From assembly GCF_003287895.1 (NCBI RefSeq), contig NZ_CP030280.1, positions 813,501 to 877,500 of the forward strand: DNA of 64,000 nt. Reading direction: 5' to 3'. A program made the translations under genes and the position numbers. Positions 34,705-44,187 of this stretch are shown piece after piece. How positions within the stretch are numbered: position 1 is the first letter of the stretch; each line of letters opens with the position of its first letter. Source of the DNA: Blautia argi (GTDB taxonomy: Bacteria; Bacillota; Clostridia; Lachnospirales; Lachnospiraceae). The notes beneath the pieces were generated by a model that was given only the letters and a program-made list of their open reading frames with translations, made no database searches and was not told where the DNA came from.

Positions 34705-35836
34705 CTATTTTTTCACTGCCTTGGAATCCAGGCTTCCGTCCTCTTTCAGAAAATAGGACTTGCCATCAATGGTAATCCAACCGGTAGCCATGGTACCGTC
34801 CTCATTGAAATAATACTGTTTATTGTCGATTTTTCTCCAGCCTGTCATAAGCTGTGAGTTTGCAAGATAGTATTTTTTGCCGTTTTGTTCTACCCAGCCG
34901 TTTTTTAATTCGCCTTCTAAAGTCAAGAAATACCACTTGCCGCTTTCCTGGAAAAGTCCGGTTCTGGAACTGCCATCTTTATCGATAAAATACCATTTAT
35001 TATCCTGTTTCAGCCAGCCGGAACCTGCCAGAATACCGTCATCATTAATAAAGTATTTTTTACCGCTTACAGTAATCCAGCCTTTTAATTCTTTGCCATC
35101 CTTGTCTACAAAATGCTTCTGTCCTTCTTCTTCAATCCATGCATTGGTTACTTTAGAACCGTCTTCCTTCATATAGTAGCGAGCCTTGCCGTTTGTAATC
35201 CAGCCGGTAGCCATGGTACCGTCCTCCCGGAAGAAATAGGTTTTGCCATCAATATCCTTAAAGCCAAGTGTGAAAGCACCGGTGTCATCACAGTAATATT
35301 TTCTTTCCTTCGTAGTCCGTCCAGCCTGAGGATACACTGCCGTCTTCATGGAAGAAATGCTGCTTTCCTTCAATTTCCATCATTCCGGTTGCCATAGCGC
35401 CGTTGCTCTGGAAGTAATATTTTTTCTTATCAATGTCTGCCCAGCCAATTTTTGGGGAACCGTCTTTTTCCAGATAATATTTCCCGTTTTCGTCTTCAAA
35501 CCAGCCGGAAACAGGAGAACCGTCAGGGCTTCGGTAAAAAAGCTTGCCCTTGTCCTGTACCCATCCGGTTTTGACATAGCCTTTTGCGTCAAAATAATAA
35601 GTGACATTGTCCAGCACCTTGCTGTCATTTTGAATGACAGAACCATCGTGGTAAACATAGCGTCGCCCTGTCTGATTATAAACCCAGTGGTCTTCTTTTA
35701 AAGCTTCTTCTCTGTTTTCATGTGCTGTCATCATATTTTTCACTGCCACAAAAGTATAAGAAGGAGCCAAAATAAGAAATCCGCCTAGAAGAAGGATAAA
35801 CACAGTAAGAAAAACACCTTTTTTTGTTATCTTCAT
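34705..35836 (-). pseudogene. Cell-wall-binding (CW/choline-binding type) repeat protein, one frameshift
   Basis: From ATG 35836 (AGGAGATCTC site) the protein has an N-terminal membrane anchor (about residues 7-28) and then an uninterrupted array of about fifteen 20-residue repeats of the kind GWxxxxGKxYYFxxDGxMATG, typical of CW_binding_1/choline-binding modules. An extra base in the T run at 35299-35302 (A run on the coding strand) breaks the frame; removing it gives SGWTDYEGKKYYCDDTGAF and one protein of about 377 residues. No catalytic domain is visible, so the repeats alone may bind a surface polymer. Ancestry suggests a fragment of a larger surface protein or a stand-alone binding factor. 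Confidence 0.8.
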
Positions 35837-35947
35837 GAGATCTCCTCTTTTGTCTGTAGAAATTTTTGTTTTCCTTACTATTATAACTTGAATCCGTGGA
35901 AAATAGCAACCGCTTCCCAAGAAAACTTTCCTTTGGAGGGGGAAATA

Positions 35948-36000
35948 TGGTATAATAATTGCACGTTGTGCAATTCAAGCCGATAAGAACTATCGGCTTG
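35948..36000 (+). promoter_or_regulatory. Promoter and two tandem hairpins upstream of rluF-like gene
   Basis: An extended -10 (TGGTATAAT, ends 35956) is followed at once by hairpin AATTGCAC-GTT-GTGCAATT (35957-35975) and then a perfect 10-bp hairpin CAAGCCGATA / TATCGGCTTG (35976-36000, loop AGAAC). The second lies in the leader and has no T tract. Confidence 0.6.
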
Positions 36001-36031
36001 CTGCTGCAGATTGATAAGAATGAGGGAAAAT

Positions 36032-36871
36032 ATGCGTTTAAATAAATTTTTGAGTGATGCAGGGGTATGCTCCAGGAGGGAGGCGGACCGGCTGGTGGAA
36101 TCGGGGAGAGTTTCCATTGACGGAAAGCCTGCCATGCTGGGAAGCCAGGTGGAGGAGCATAACCGTATATGCATAGATGGAAAAGAAATTCAGAGGCAGG
36201 AAAGAAAAGTGCTTCTGCTTTTTCATAAGCCCAGAGGAATTGAGTGTACTGCAGACATGCGGGTAAAGAAAAATGTGATTTCTTATGTGAATTATCCTCT
36301 GCGTGTCTATTATGCTGGCAGGCTGGATAAGGATTCAGAGGGACTTTTGCTTTTGACAAATCAGGGAGATTTGGTGCAGGAGCTGATGAAAGCAGGAAAT
36401 TTCCATGAAAAGGAATATGTAGTGACTGTGAATAAGCCAGTGACAGAAGAATTTATGCGGAAAATCAGAGAGGGGGTTCCTATTTTGGGAACTGTTACCA
36501 GAAAATGTCTGGCAGAGCGTGTGGGAAATACGGAATTTCGCATTGTGCTGACCCAGGGCTTGAATCGCCAGATACGACGTATGTGTGAATATCTGGGATA
36601 TGAGGTGAAGCGGCTGAAAAGAGTTCGCATTATGAATCTGGAACTGGGAGAACTTCCGGTAGGGCAATATCGGGAGGCAACACAGGAGGAACTGTCCGAA
36701 TTGCATAAGCTTCTGGAAAAGAGTCAAAAATCAAGACAAGAGGGAAGAGAGAAGGAAAGATATGCAGGGGGAAAGCCTGTGAAAAATGCAGGTAAATACA
36801 GAACCCCTTCCTCATGGAAAAAGAAAACAGGAAAAGCAGGCAAAAACGGAGGTTTAAAGAAAAATGGATAA
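36032..36871 (+). CDS. Pseudouridine synthase, RsuA/RluB/RluF family
   Basis: Converts uridine to pseudouridine in rRNA. The 279-residue protein has an N-terminal S4 RNA-binding domain (MRLNKFLSDAGVCSRREADRLVESG, residues 1-25) and the catalytic domain with AGRLDKDSEGLLLLTN, where Asp in RLDKDSEG is the nucleophile, followed by TQGLNRQIRRMCEYLGYEV. The tail is very Lys/Arg-rich (about residues 230-279), which is longer than usual and likely unstructured. ATG 36032 has a GAGGG site and gives the family start, unlike the upstream ATG at 36011. The RluF subgroup fits best, by RRMCEYLGY. The end overlaps ligA by eight bases. Confidence 0.88.
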   Translation: MRLNKFLSDAGVCSRREADRLVESGRVSIDGKPAMLGSQVEEHNRICIDGKEIQRQERKVLLLFHKPRGIECTADMRVKKNVISYVNYPLRVYYAGRLDKDSEGLLLLTNQGDLVQELMKAGNFHEKEYVVTVNKPVTEEFMRKIREGVPILGTVTRKCLAERVGNTEFRIVLTQGLNRQIRRMCEYLGYEVKRLKRVRIMNLELGELPVGQYREATQEELSELHKLLEKSQKSRQEGREKERYAGGKPVKNAGKYRTPSSWKKKTGKAGKNGGLKKNG

Positions 36872-38816
36872 CATGCAGAGAATGAAAGAGCTGATTCCTC
36901 TTCTGACAGAAGCTGCGAAGGCATATTATCAGGAAGACCGGGAAATCATGAGCAATTTTGAATATGATAAGCTGTATGATGAGCTGGCAGCATTAGAAGC
37001 TAAGACAGGCATCACTCTGGCAGGAAGTCCCACAGTTTCTGTGGGATATGAGGCGCTGGAGGAGCTGCCTAAGGAAGCACATGAAACGCCTATGCTTTCT
37101 TTGGATAAGACAAAGGATATCGAGGCGCTGCGCCAGTTTATGGGAGAACATAAGACCCTGCTTTCCTGGAAACTGGACGGTCTTACGATTGTGCTGACTT
37201 ACAGGGATGGAAAACTGTTAAAGGCAGTTACCAGAGGAAATGGAACTGTGGGCGAGGTTATTACCAACAATGCAAGAGTGTTTAAAAATATTCCCCTGCA
37301 GATAGGATATAAGGGTGAGCTGGTGCTGCGGGGAGAAGCGATTATTACCTATTCTGATTTTGAGAGGATTAATGCACAGATTGAAGATATTGATGCCAGA
37401 TACAAAAACCCCAGAAACCTGTGCAGTGGTTCTGTGCGCCAGTTGAATAATGAAATTACTGCAAAAAGAAATGTGAATTTTTACGCATTTTCTCTGGTAA
37501 AGGCAGAGGGTGTGGATTTTAAAAATTCCAGAGAGCAGCAGTTTTTATGGCTGAAGGAGCAGGGCTTTGAGGTGGTAGAATATCGGGCAGTGACAGGGGC
37601 AACTCTGGATAAAGCCATGGATTATTTTGCTTATCAGGTAGGAGAAAATGATTTTCCTTCAGACGGTCTGGTGGCTTTGTATGATGATATTGCTTACGGA
37701 GATTCTCTGGGAAGCACTGCTAAATTTCCAAGAAATGCTTATGCCTTTAAGTGGAAGGACGAGCTTCGGGAAACCACCCTTCGGGAAATTGAGTGGAGTC
37801 CATCAAGGACAGGCCTGATTAATCCCGTGGCGATTTTTGACCCTGTGGAGTTGGAGGGAACTACAGTGAGCCGTGCCAGTGTTCACAATATCAGTATTTT
37901 GAAAGAGCTGGAGCTGGGAATCGGAGATAAAATACAGGTGTATAAGGCAAATATGATTATCCCTCAGATTGCGGAAAATCTGACCCGAAGCAGAAACCTG
38001 AAAATTCCCAATACCTGTCCTGTGTGCAAAAAAGAGGCAAGAGTACAGAAAACTAATGACGTAGAGGTTCTGTACTGTATGAATCCCCAATGTCAGGCAA
38101 AAAAAATTAAATCCTTTACCCTGTTTGTCAGCAGAGATGCCATGAACATTGACGGGCTTTCTGAGGCAACCCTGGAAAAATTTATTTTAAAGGGCTTTAT
38201 CAAGGATTTTGGAGATATTTTTGAGATAGACAGGTATAAGGACGAGATTATTAAAATGGAAGGATTTGGGGAAAAATCCTTTGAAAATCTTATGGCAAGC
38301 CTGGAAGCAGCCCGGCATACAACCATGCCCCGCCTTTTGTACAGTCTGGGAATTGCTAATATCGGACTGGCAAATGCAAAACTTATCTGTAAAGAGTTTC
38401 AGTATGACATGGAACGGCTGATAAAGGCTTCTGCAGAGGATATCAGCGCCATTGAAGGAATCGGCCCTGTGATTGCAAAGGCCTGCACAGACTATTTTGC
38501 AGATGAGGAAAACATAAGAAAATTAAAGCATCTGCTGTCACATCTGGAACTGGAAGAAGTGAAACGGGAGGAAAATCTTTCTTTGGACGGAAAGCAGTTT
38601 GTCATTACCGGAAGCGTGAGTCATTTTTCCAATCGAGCAGAATTGAAGGAATATATTGAACAAAGAGGTGGAAAGGTGACAGGAAGTGTGACAAAAAAGA
38701 CGGATTTTCTGATTAACAATGATACAACCTCTAATTCTTCTAAAAATAAAAAGGCTAAGGAACTGGGAATACCGATTTTAGCAGAAGCAGATTTTCTGAA
38801 ATTGTCAGGAGAGTGA
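36864..38816 (+). CDS. ligA: NAD-dependent DNA ligase LigA
   Basis: Seals nicks in DNA with NAD+. The 650-residue protein has the adenylation domain with the active-site Lys103 in WKLDGLT, an OB fold, a four-Cys zinc finger (CPVCKKEAR...CMNPQC), helix-hairpin-helix repeats (LGIANIGLANA, IEGIGPVIA) and a C-terminal BRCT domain (QFVITGSVSHFSNRAELKEYI). The N-terminal Ia domain has a Tyr-rich DREIMSNFEYDKLYDEL. It overlaps the pseudouridine synthase gene; the start at 36864 lacks a strong ribosome site, consistent with translational coupling. Length and motifs are normal, though it is the short clostridial LigA type. Confidence 0.95.
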   Translation: MDNMQRMKELIPLLTEAAKAYYQEDREIMSNFEYDKLYDELAALEAKTGITLAGSPTVSVGYEALEELPKEAHETPMLSLDKTKDIEALRQFMGEHKTLLSWKLDGLTIVLTYRDGKLLKAVTRGNGTVGEVITNNARVFKNIPLQIGYKGELVLRGEAIITYSDFERINAQIEDIDARYKNPRNLCSGSVRQLNNEITAKRNVNFYAFSLVKAEGVDFKNSREQQFLWLKEQGFEVVEYRAVTGATLDKAMDYFAYQVGENDFPSDGLVALYDDIAYGDSLGSTAKFPRNAYAFKWKDELRETTLREIEWSPSRTGLINPVAIFDPVELEGTTVSRASVHNISILKELELGIGDKIQVYKANMIIPQIAENLTRSRNLKIPNTCPVCKKEARVQKTNDVEVLYCMNPQCQAKKIKSFTLFVSRDAMNIDGLSEATLEKFILKGFIKDFGDIFEIDRYKDEIIKMEGFGEKSFENLMASLEAARHTTMPRLLYSLGIANIGLANAKLICKEFQYDMERLIKASAEDISAIEGIGPVIAKACTDYFADEENIRKLKHLLSHLELEEVKREENLSLDGKQFVITGSVSHFSNRAELKEYIEQRGGKVTGSVTKKTDFLINNDTTSNSSKNKKAKELGIPILAEADFLKLSGE

Positions 38817-38823
38817 AAAACCT

Positions 38824-40387
38824 ATGATAAAAACAAGCGAAATTAAGAAAAAGGGAATGAAGGGTGTAAAAACCATTATTTTTTGGAAGAACGCTGATTG
38901 TGGTGCTGGCTTTTTTGATTCAGTTTGCCCTTCTTACCTCTATCTATGTGTGGCTTAGGGAATACAGTTATATTTTTTATTTGATTTTTGTGATTTTAAG
39001 TGTCAGTGTGGTACTGCATTTGTTTAACAGCAGCGGAAGTCCGGAATTTAAGCTGGTGTGGATGCTGCCCCTGATTATTTTCCCTGTATTTGGGGCTTTG
39101 TTCTATATTTATGTGGATACTCAGTTGGGAACGAAAATGCTGTTTCGCCGTCTGCGGAGTCTGTCTGCCTATACAAAGCAGTATGCACCTCAGAATATAG
39201 CTGTCAAGGCGCGTTTAAAGGAGAAAAATCCTCAGATGGGGCATTTTGCAGACTATATGGAAGAGTACGATAATTGTCCGGTCTATGATCACACGCAGGT
39301 GACCTATTATCCTCTGGGGGATTATCAGTTTGAGGATATGCTGGAAGAACTGAAAAAAGCTGAAAAATTTATTTTCCTGGAGTTTTTTATTGTGGAAGAA
39401 GGAGAAATGTGGAACAGCATTCTGGAAATTCTGAAAGAGAAGGCAAAGAGCGGCGTGGAGGTCCGGGTTATGTATGACGGCATGTGCGTATTGGCACTGT
39501 TGCCGTATTTTTACCCCAAGGTGCTACAGGCAGAAGGAATTCAGTGCAAGATGTTTGCACCCATCAGGCCAATTTTCTCCACTTATTACAACAACCGGGA
39601 TCACAGAAAGATTATGGTGATTGACGGTAAGGTTGCCTTTACCGGAGGAACGAATCTGGCAGACGAATACATTAACAGGAAGGTGCGCTTTGGACACTGG
39701 AAGGACACAGCTGTGCGGCTGAAGGGAAAGGCTGCGGAACGTTTTACCTACATGTTTCTGGAAATGTGGAATGTAACAGAAACAAAAGAAGAAGAGTATT
39801 TGAAATACAAAACTCCGGAGGAGTTTTCCATGGCCAATGATGGCTTTGTCATACCTTATGAAGTGAGCCCTTACGGTAAGGAACGCGTGGGAAAAAAGGT
39901 GTATCTGGATATTTTAAATACTGCTCAGCATTATGTACATATCATGACGCCGTATCTGATTCTGGACTATGAAATGATTATGGCGCTGACGTATGCGGCA
40001 AAGAGAGGTATTGACGTATCTATTATTATGCCTCATATACCGGATAAAATCTATGCTTTTGCAGTGGCAAAAACATATTACAATGAACTTTTGGAAGCTG
40101 GTGTGAAGATTTATGAATATGAGCCGGGCTTTGTACATGCAAAGGTATTTGTGGCAGATGATGCAAAGGCAGTGGTAGGAACCATTAATCTGGATTACAG
40201 AAGCCTGTTCCATCATTTTGAGTGCGGAGCTTTTTTGTATGAAAATTCCCAGATTGCTGCCATAGAGCGGGATTTTCAGGATACGCTGAAAAAATGTATG
40301 AAAATGCAGGCAGCAGATTATAAGAAGCAAAAGCTGTACATGCGTGTCATTGGAAAGGTGCTTCGTATGTTTGCACCTTTAATGTAA
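38824..40387 (+). pseudogene. cls: Cardiolipin synthase (phospholipase D family), one frameshift
   Basis: Joins two phosphatidylglycerol molecules to cardiolipin at the membrane. The main frame (from 38900) carries two N-terminal helices and two HKD motifs, HRKIMVIDGKVAFTGGTN and HAKVFVADDAKAVVGTIN. The true start is likely ATG 38824 in another frame (MIKTSEIKKKGMKG); an extra T in the run at 38879-38884 breaks it, and its removal gives TIIFGRTLIVVLAFLIQ, a normal helix. The complete protein is about 520 residues. It follows ligA by seven bases and may be co-transcribed. Confidence 0.85.
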
Positions 40388-40417
40388 AAGAAAAATGAAA
40401 CAGAAAGGAAGAAAGAA

Positions 40418-41338
40418 ATGCCGATTAAAATACAGAGTGATTTGCCTGTAAAGGAGATTCTGGAAAAGGAAAATATTTTTGTTATGGACGAAAAAAGAGC
40501 TGTGCATCAGGATATTCGTCCTATACAGATTTTGATTTTAAACCTGATGCCATTAAAGGAGGAAACAGAGCTGCAGCTTCTGCGTTCTCTGTCTAATACG
40601 CCTTTACAGGTAGATGTTTCTTTTATGATGGTCAGCAGCCATACAGCCAAGAATACAGCTACCAGCCATTTAAACAAATTTTATCAGACCTTTGAGGAAG
40701 TAAAAGCCCACAAGTTTGATGGGATGATCATTACAGGAGCACCGGTAGAACAGATGGAGTTTGAAGAGGTGGATTACTGGGAAGAAATGAAAGAAATTAT
40801 GGAGTGGAGCAAACATAATGTGACCTCTACGATTTACCTGTGCTGGGCAGCCCAGGCAGGACTGTACTATCATTATGGTCTGCAAAAACATCAGATGGAT
40901 CATAAAGTGTTTGGGCTTTTTGCCCATAAGGTGCAGAACCGGAAAATTCCTCTGGTACGTGGATTTGATGATGTGTTTCTGGCGCCGCATTCCCGTCACA
41001 CAGAGGTTCGTGCAGAAGATATCCATAACTGTCCGGAACTTACGGTGCTGGCAGAGTCCGAAGAGGCAGGAGTATTTCTGGCTATGGCAAAAGAGGGAAG
41101 GCAGATTTTCGTCATGGGGCATCCGGAATATGACCGTGTTACTCTGGACGGAGAGTATAAGAGGGATTTAGGAAAAGGTCTGCCCATTGATATGCCAAAA
41201 GGATATTATCCTGGGGATAATGCAGAGAATAAACCTTTGCTTTTGTGGAGATCTCATGCGAATAATCTGTATACCAACTGGCTGAATTATTACGTGTACC
41301 AGTGCACACCGTATGATTTGGATGGGACACCGTTTTAA
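40418..41338 (+). CDS. metAA: Homoserine O-acetyltransferase (MetA family)
   Basis: Activates homoserine for methionine synthesis. The 306-residue MetA-fold enzyme has the catalytic Cys142 in YLCWAAQAG and the Glu/His pair (HPEYDRVTL with His at about 235). In this fold residue 111 decides the acyl donor: Gly for succinyl-CoA (E. coli) and Glu for acetyl-CoA (as reported for Bacillus). Here it is Glu111 in APVEQM, so acetyl-CoA is predicted. The gene has an AAAGGAAG site and stands 30 bases after cls. A methionine synthase is not in the window. Confidence 0.9.
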   Translation: MPIKIQSDLPVKEILEKENIFVMDEKRAVHQDIRPIQILILNLMPLKEETELQLLRSLSNTPLQVDVSFMMVSSHTAKNTATSHLNKFYQTFEEVKAHKFDGMIITGAPVEQMEFEEVDYWEEMKEIMEWSKHNVTSTIYLCWAAQAGLYYHYGLQKHQMDHKVFGLFAHKVQNRKIPLVRGFDDVFLAPHSRHTEVRAEDIHNCPELTVLAESEEAGVFLAMAKEGRQIFVMGHPEYDRVTLDGEYKRDLGKGLPIDMPKGYYPGDNAENKPLLLWRSHANNLYTNWLNYYVYQCTPYDLDGTPF

Positions 41339-41359
41339 GGTGGAAGTCTGGAGGATTAT

Positions 41360-42406
41360 ATGAAAAATAAAAAAGTAACGATTAAAGAAATTGCACAGAA
41401 TACAGGGGTATCTTTAGGAACTGTACACCGGGTGATTTATGGAAAAGAAGGAGTAGGGGAAGAAACCAGACAGAGAGTGCTGGCTGAGATTGAACGGACA
41501 AATTACCAGATTAATACAGTGGCGGCGTCTATGAACCGTAAACCAATGGTGATTGTGGTGGTATTGCCAAAGTGTGAAGGCGATGAAAGATTTTTTTTCA
41601 GGGGAATTTGGAAAGGTGTTAAAGAAGCAGCAGAAAAGCTGAAAGAATATAAAGTGGAATTTCGTTATATAGAATCTGAATATGGTTTGAGTAAAATTTC
41701 CTTAGCACTGCAGGAATTATTTGATTCTGATTTAAGAGAGGTTGGAGGCATCGTGACAGTAGTCGATGATGATGAAACCGGAATGTGGGTAAGGCGTTTT
41801 CAAAAACAGGGAATTATGGTAGTTGCTGTTTCAAGTTATAGTGAAAAGCATGGCTGTCTTTGCAGCCTGAGAATCAAACATGAGATTGCAGGGGCATTGG
41901 CCGCTGAATTTCTGGATTTAGTGTGTGAAAAAAAGGACGGAAAAATCATAGTTTTGACTGGAAATAAAGGAATATACAGCAATAGAAACTATGCAGAAGG
42001 TTTTCTTGAATATGAAAAAAAACATGGTGATTCCAGACGTTTGCTTTTAGTAGAAGGATTCGGCAGCAATGAAATTGCTGACCCTTGCCGCAAGCTGCTT
42101 CAGGAGGAATCTATAGCGGGTATTTTTTCCTGCACGGCACGAAATACCTATTCTATATGTAAGGTCTTAGAGGAAATGAATCGTACGGATGTGTGCCTTA
42201 TTGGGACAGACGTATTTTATGAATTGGAGGAATATTTTCAAAAAGGAATTATTAAGGCATCTATTTATCAATCAACAGTGGAGCAGGGAAGGGAAGCGGT
42301 GGAGGTTCTTTACCGTTATTTAGCAAGCTCAGAATTGGAAGAGAAAAATATTTATCTGCCTGTGGGAATTGTGATGAAAAATAATTATTCTTTTTATATT
42401 TCATAA
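41360..42406 (+). CDS. LacI family transcriptional regulator of the corrinoid cluster
   Basis: A 348-residue regulator with an N-terminal LacI HTH (VTIKEIAQNTGVSLGTVHRVIYGKEGV, about residues 6-32), a hinge helix and a periplasmic-binding-protein-like domain that would sense a sugar-like ligand. The protein is followed by a good terminator. Just downstream lie two AAAACGTT-type palindromes in the promoter of the methyltransferase cluster, which are the likely operators. LacI-type control, rather than the two-component or Fis-type regulators often seen with demethylase systems, suggests a sugar-like inducer; this is inference. Confidence 0.9.
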   Translation: MKNKKVTIKEIAQNTGVSLGTVHRVIYGKEGVGEETRQRVLAEIERTNYQINTVAASMNRKPMVIVVVLPKCEGDERFFFRGIWKGVKEAAEKLKEYKVEFRYIESEYGLSKISLALQELFDSDLREVGGIVTVVDDDETGMWVRRFQKQGIMVVAVSSYSEKHGCLCSLRIKHEIAGALAAEFLDLVCEKKDGKIIVLTGNKGIYSNRNYAEGFLEYEKKHGDSRRLLLVEGFGSNEIADPCRKLLQEESIAGIFSCTARNTYSICKVLEEMNRTDVCLIGTDVFYELEEYFQKGIIKASIYQSTVEQGREAVEVLYRYLASSELEEKNIYLPVGIVMKNNYSFYIS

Positions 42407-42435
42407 AAAACAAACAATCAGGGCAAAGTTTTGAT

Positions 42436-42475
42436 ACTGGATAATTTTTGTAAAAAGGTTATCCAGTTTTTTTTT
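42436..42475 (+). terminator. Intrinsic terminator after the LacI regulator
   Basis: ACTGGATAA and TTATCCAGT form a perfect 9-bp stem with a 14-base loop, followed by a T9 run. Confidence 0.9.
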
Positions 42476-42537
42476 GTGCAAATTTAATAAATCAGAGAAG
42501 CTATATTTAACACAAGTGTAGAAAATAAAACAACTTA

Positions 42538-42612
42538 TTGACAAAAGAGAAAATGGAGTATATTCTTAAAATAAATAAAACGTTTTAGTAAAACAATATA
42601 GAAAAACGTTAT
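42538..42612 (+). promoter_or_regulatory. Promoter and LacI-type operators of the methyltransferase cluster
   Basis: TTGACA (42538-42543) and TATTCT (42561-42566) are 17 bases apart. Just after the expected start lies the perfect palindrome AAAACGTTTT (42577-42586), and 26 bases further a related AAAACGTTAT (42603-42612). The central CG is typical of LacI-family sites. Confidence 0.75.
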
Positions 42613-42628
42613 AAAAATGGAGGGAGCG

Positions 42629-43027
42629 ATGAAAGAATATAGCTTAGAAGGGAAAAAGGGATTTGGTGTGCTGTTTGAAAGTGAGAACTGGAGAATTGCT
42701 TATCACGTGTATGAAGAGGCTGTAAATGGTATGAGGGCTGCAACTCAATGGGGTATGCATATGGACTCACAGGAAACATTTACGTTATTGCAGGGAACAG
42801 GATACCTTGTCGTACAGCAGCAAGACGGACAATTAAAAAAGCAAAGGCTGGAACAGGATAAGATGTATATGGTGGAATGCGGAGAACCTCATGTACTTAT
42901 TCTGACAGAACAAAGCAAGGTTTTAATTACAGAAAACCGGAATATGGAACATACCACAAACAAACCAATGACAGAAGAAGAAATGAAAAACATTAAAAGT
43001 TTTATAAGAGAGGAGAACAGAAAATGA
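42629..43027 (+). CDS. Cupin-fold protein of the corrinoid cluster
   Basis: A 132-residue single-domain protein resembling cupins: beta-rich with WGMHMDSQETFTLLQGTGYLVV in the first cupin motif region and DKMYMVECGEPHVLI in the second. Metal-binding His/Glu residues are partly present. The start at 42629 is chosen because GGAGGGAGCG lies directly upstream, whereas the ATG at 42617 has no site. It is the first gene of the operon and overlaps the methyltransferase gene start (ATGA). It might bind or modify the substrate, or act as a sugar isomerase-like enzyme; not decidable from sequence. Confidence 0.75.
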   Translation: MKEYSLEGKKGFGVLFESENWRIAYHVYEEAVNGMRAATQWGMHMDSQETFTLLQGTGYLVVQQQDGQLKKQRLEQDKMYMVECGEPHVLILTEQSKVLITENRNMEHTTNKPMTEEEMKNIKSFIREENRK

Positions 43028-44166
43028 ACGCAAGAGAACGATTATTATGTGTATTAAGAGGAGAAATACCGGATGAGGTACCGGTAAGCCCGTTTGTACA
43101 GGAGGAGTATCTTTCTTACTATTTTGATAAGAAAGATACCAGCAGACTTTATGACGCTGTCCAGTTGGCAAAAGAGCTGGGATTTGATCTGATTACCAGA
43201 CAATATATTAATGCAATCCCATATTTTTTACAAAGAAGCGAAGAAAACTGGCAGGTATCTGTAAAGGAAGCAAGAGAAGGAGATAACTATGTCAGAAGAA
43301 CCCGGATTGTAACTCCAGAAAGAACTATGGAACAGGTAGAAGCAGCTCCTTATAATGAGAATATACTGACAGGTATTCACTTCAGCACAGTGGAATACTT
43401 AATCAAAGACGAAGAGGATTTTGCTGCCTTTAAGAAAAATTGTCCAAAACATTCAAAAGAAGATGAGGAATATATTATCCAACAGGGCGAAATTGCAAGA
43501 AAAGAAGTAGGTGATTTGGGAATTACATGTCCATGGTCTATTGGGGGTGTTTATAATCTGGTTTCTACTTACATGAATGTACAAGACATGCTTTGTGATG
43601 CGCTGGCAGATGAGGAATATTATGAAGAATATATGAATTTCTTTACAGACATGGTTGCAGAGGAACATGAAATTTATGCAAAAAGTGCCTTTGATGCTGT
43701 GGGCATTCAGGGAAATATTGCAAATGGTGCGATTATGGGAGCCGATTATTTTGATGAATATGTGCTTCCTTATGAAAGAAGAGCTTTAGATGTTTTGATA
43801 AAAGCAGGCAAACCTACGATTTATCACAATTGTGGAAATGCCAAGGTTCTTTATCCTGAATATAAAAAACTGGGGATTACAGTATGGGAAACGGTTGCAG
43901 AAGCTCCTCAGGGAGATAGCATTTTGGCAGAAGCCAAGGAATATTTTGGAGAGGATTTAATTCTGTCCGGAAATTTCGACCAGGTACATTTCTTGAAAGA
44001 GGCAACACCGGAGCAGGTAGAAGAGAGGGCATATAAACAAATGATGACAGGTAAGAAAAACGGCCACTATATATTTGCATGTTCCGATTATCTGGAAGTA
44101 GGAACACCTTTGGAAAATGTAAAGGCTTTATTAAAGGGAGCTAGGGCAGCAGCAAAATACGAATAA
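43024..44166 (+). CDS. UroD-type methyltransferase, large (probable substrate:corrinoid methyltransferase)
   Basis: A 380-residue member of the uroporphyrinogen decarboxylase/MtaA superfamily. The fold is used by methyltransferases that move methyl groups to or from corrinoid proteins. The zinc motif H-x-C-x(n)-C is present: IYHNCGNA and the later FACSDYLEVGTP. It starts ATGA-coupled after the cupin. Given its place first in a cluster that also contains a second, MtaA-like protein and a corrinoid protein, it is likely the substrate-specific MT1, taking a methyl group from an unknown methylated compound. Heme synthesis is unlikely because key UroD Arg motifs are absent and no hem genes are near. 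Confidence 0.8.
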   Translation: MNARERLLCVLRGEIPDEVPVSPFVQEEYLSYYFDKKDTSRLYDAVQLAKELGFDLITRQYINAIPYFLQRSEENWQVSVKEAREGDNYVRRTRIVTPERTMEQVEAAPYNENILTGIHFSTVEYLIKDEEDFAAFKKNCPKHSKEDEEYIIQQGEIARKEVGDLGITCPWSIGGVYNLVSTYMNVQDMLCDALADEEYYEEYMNFFTDMVAEEHEIYAKSAFDAVGIQGNIANGAIMGADYFDEYVLPYERRALDVLIKAGKPTIYHNCGNAKVLYPEYKKLGITVWETVAEAPQGDSILAEAKEYFGEDLILSGNFDQVHFLKEATPEQVEERAYKQMMTGKKNGHYIFACSDYLEVGTPLENVKALLKGARAAAKYE

Positions 44167-44187
44167 GAAAAGGATTTGGGAAGAGTA

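Noticed and set aside
34705-35836. Regular repeats as a CRISPR array
   Set aside because: The repeats are coding, about 60 bp long, diverged, and give GW...YYF...DG protein motifs. No spacers or cas genes are present.
36335-36727. Long antisense frames opposite the pseudouridine synthase, PFOR, ABC and topB genes
   Set aside because: They lack ribosome sites and family-like sequence and lie entirely opposite well-supported genes.
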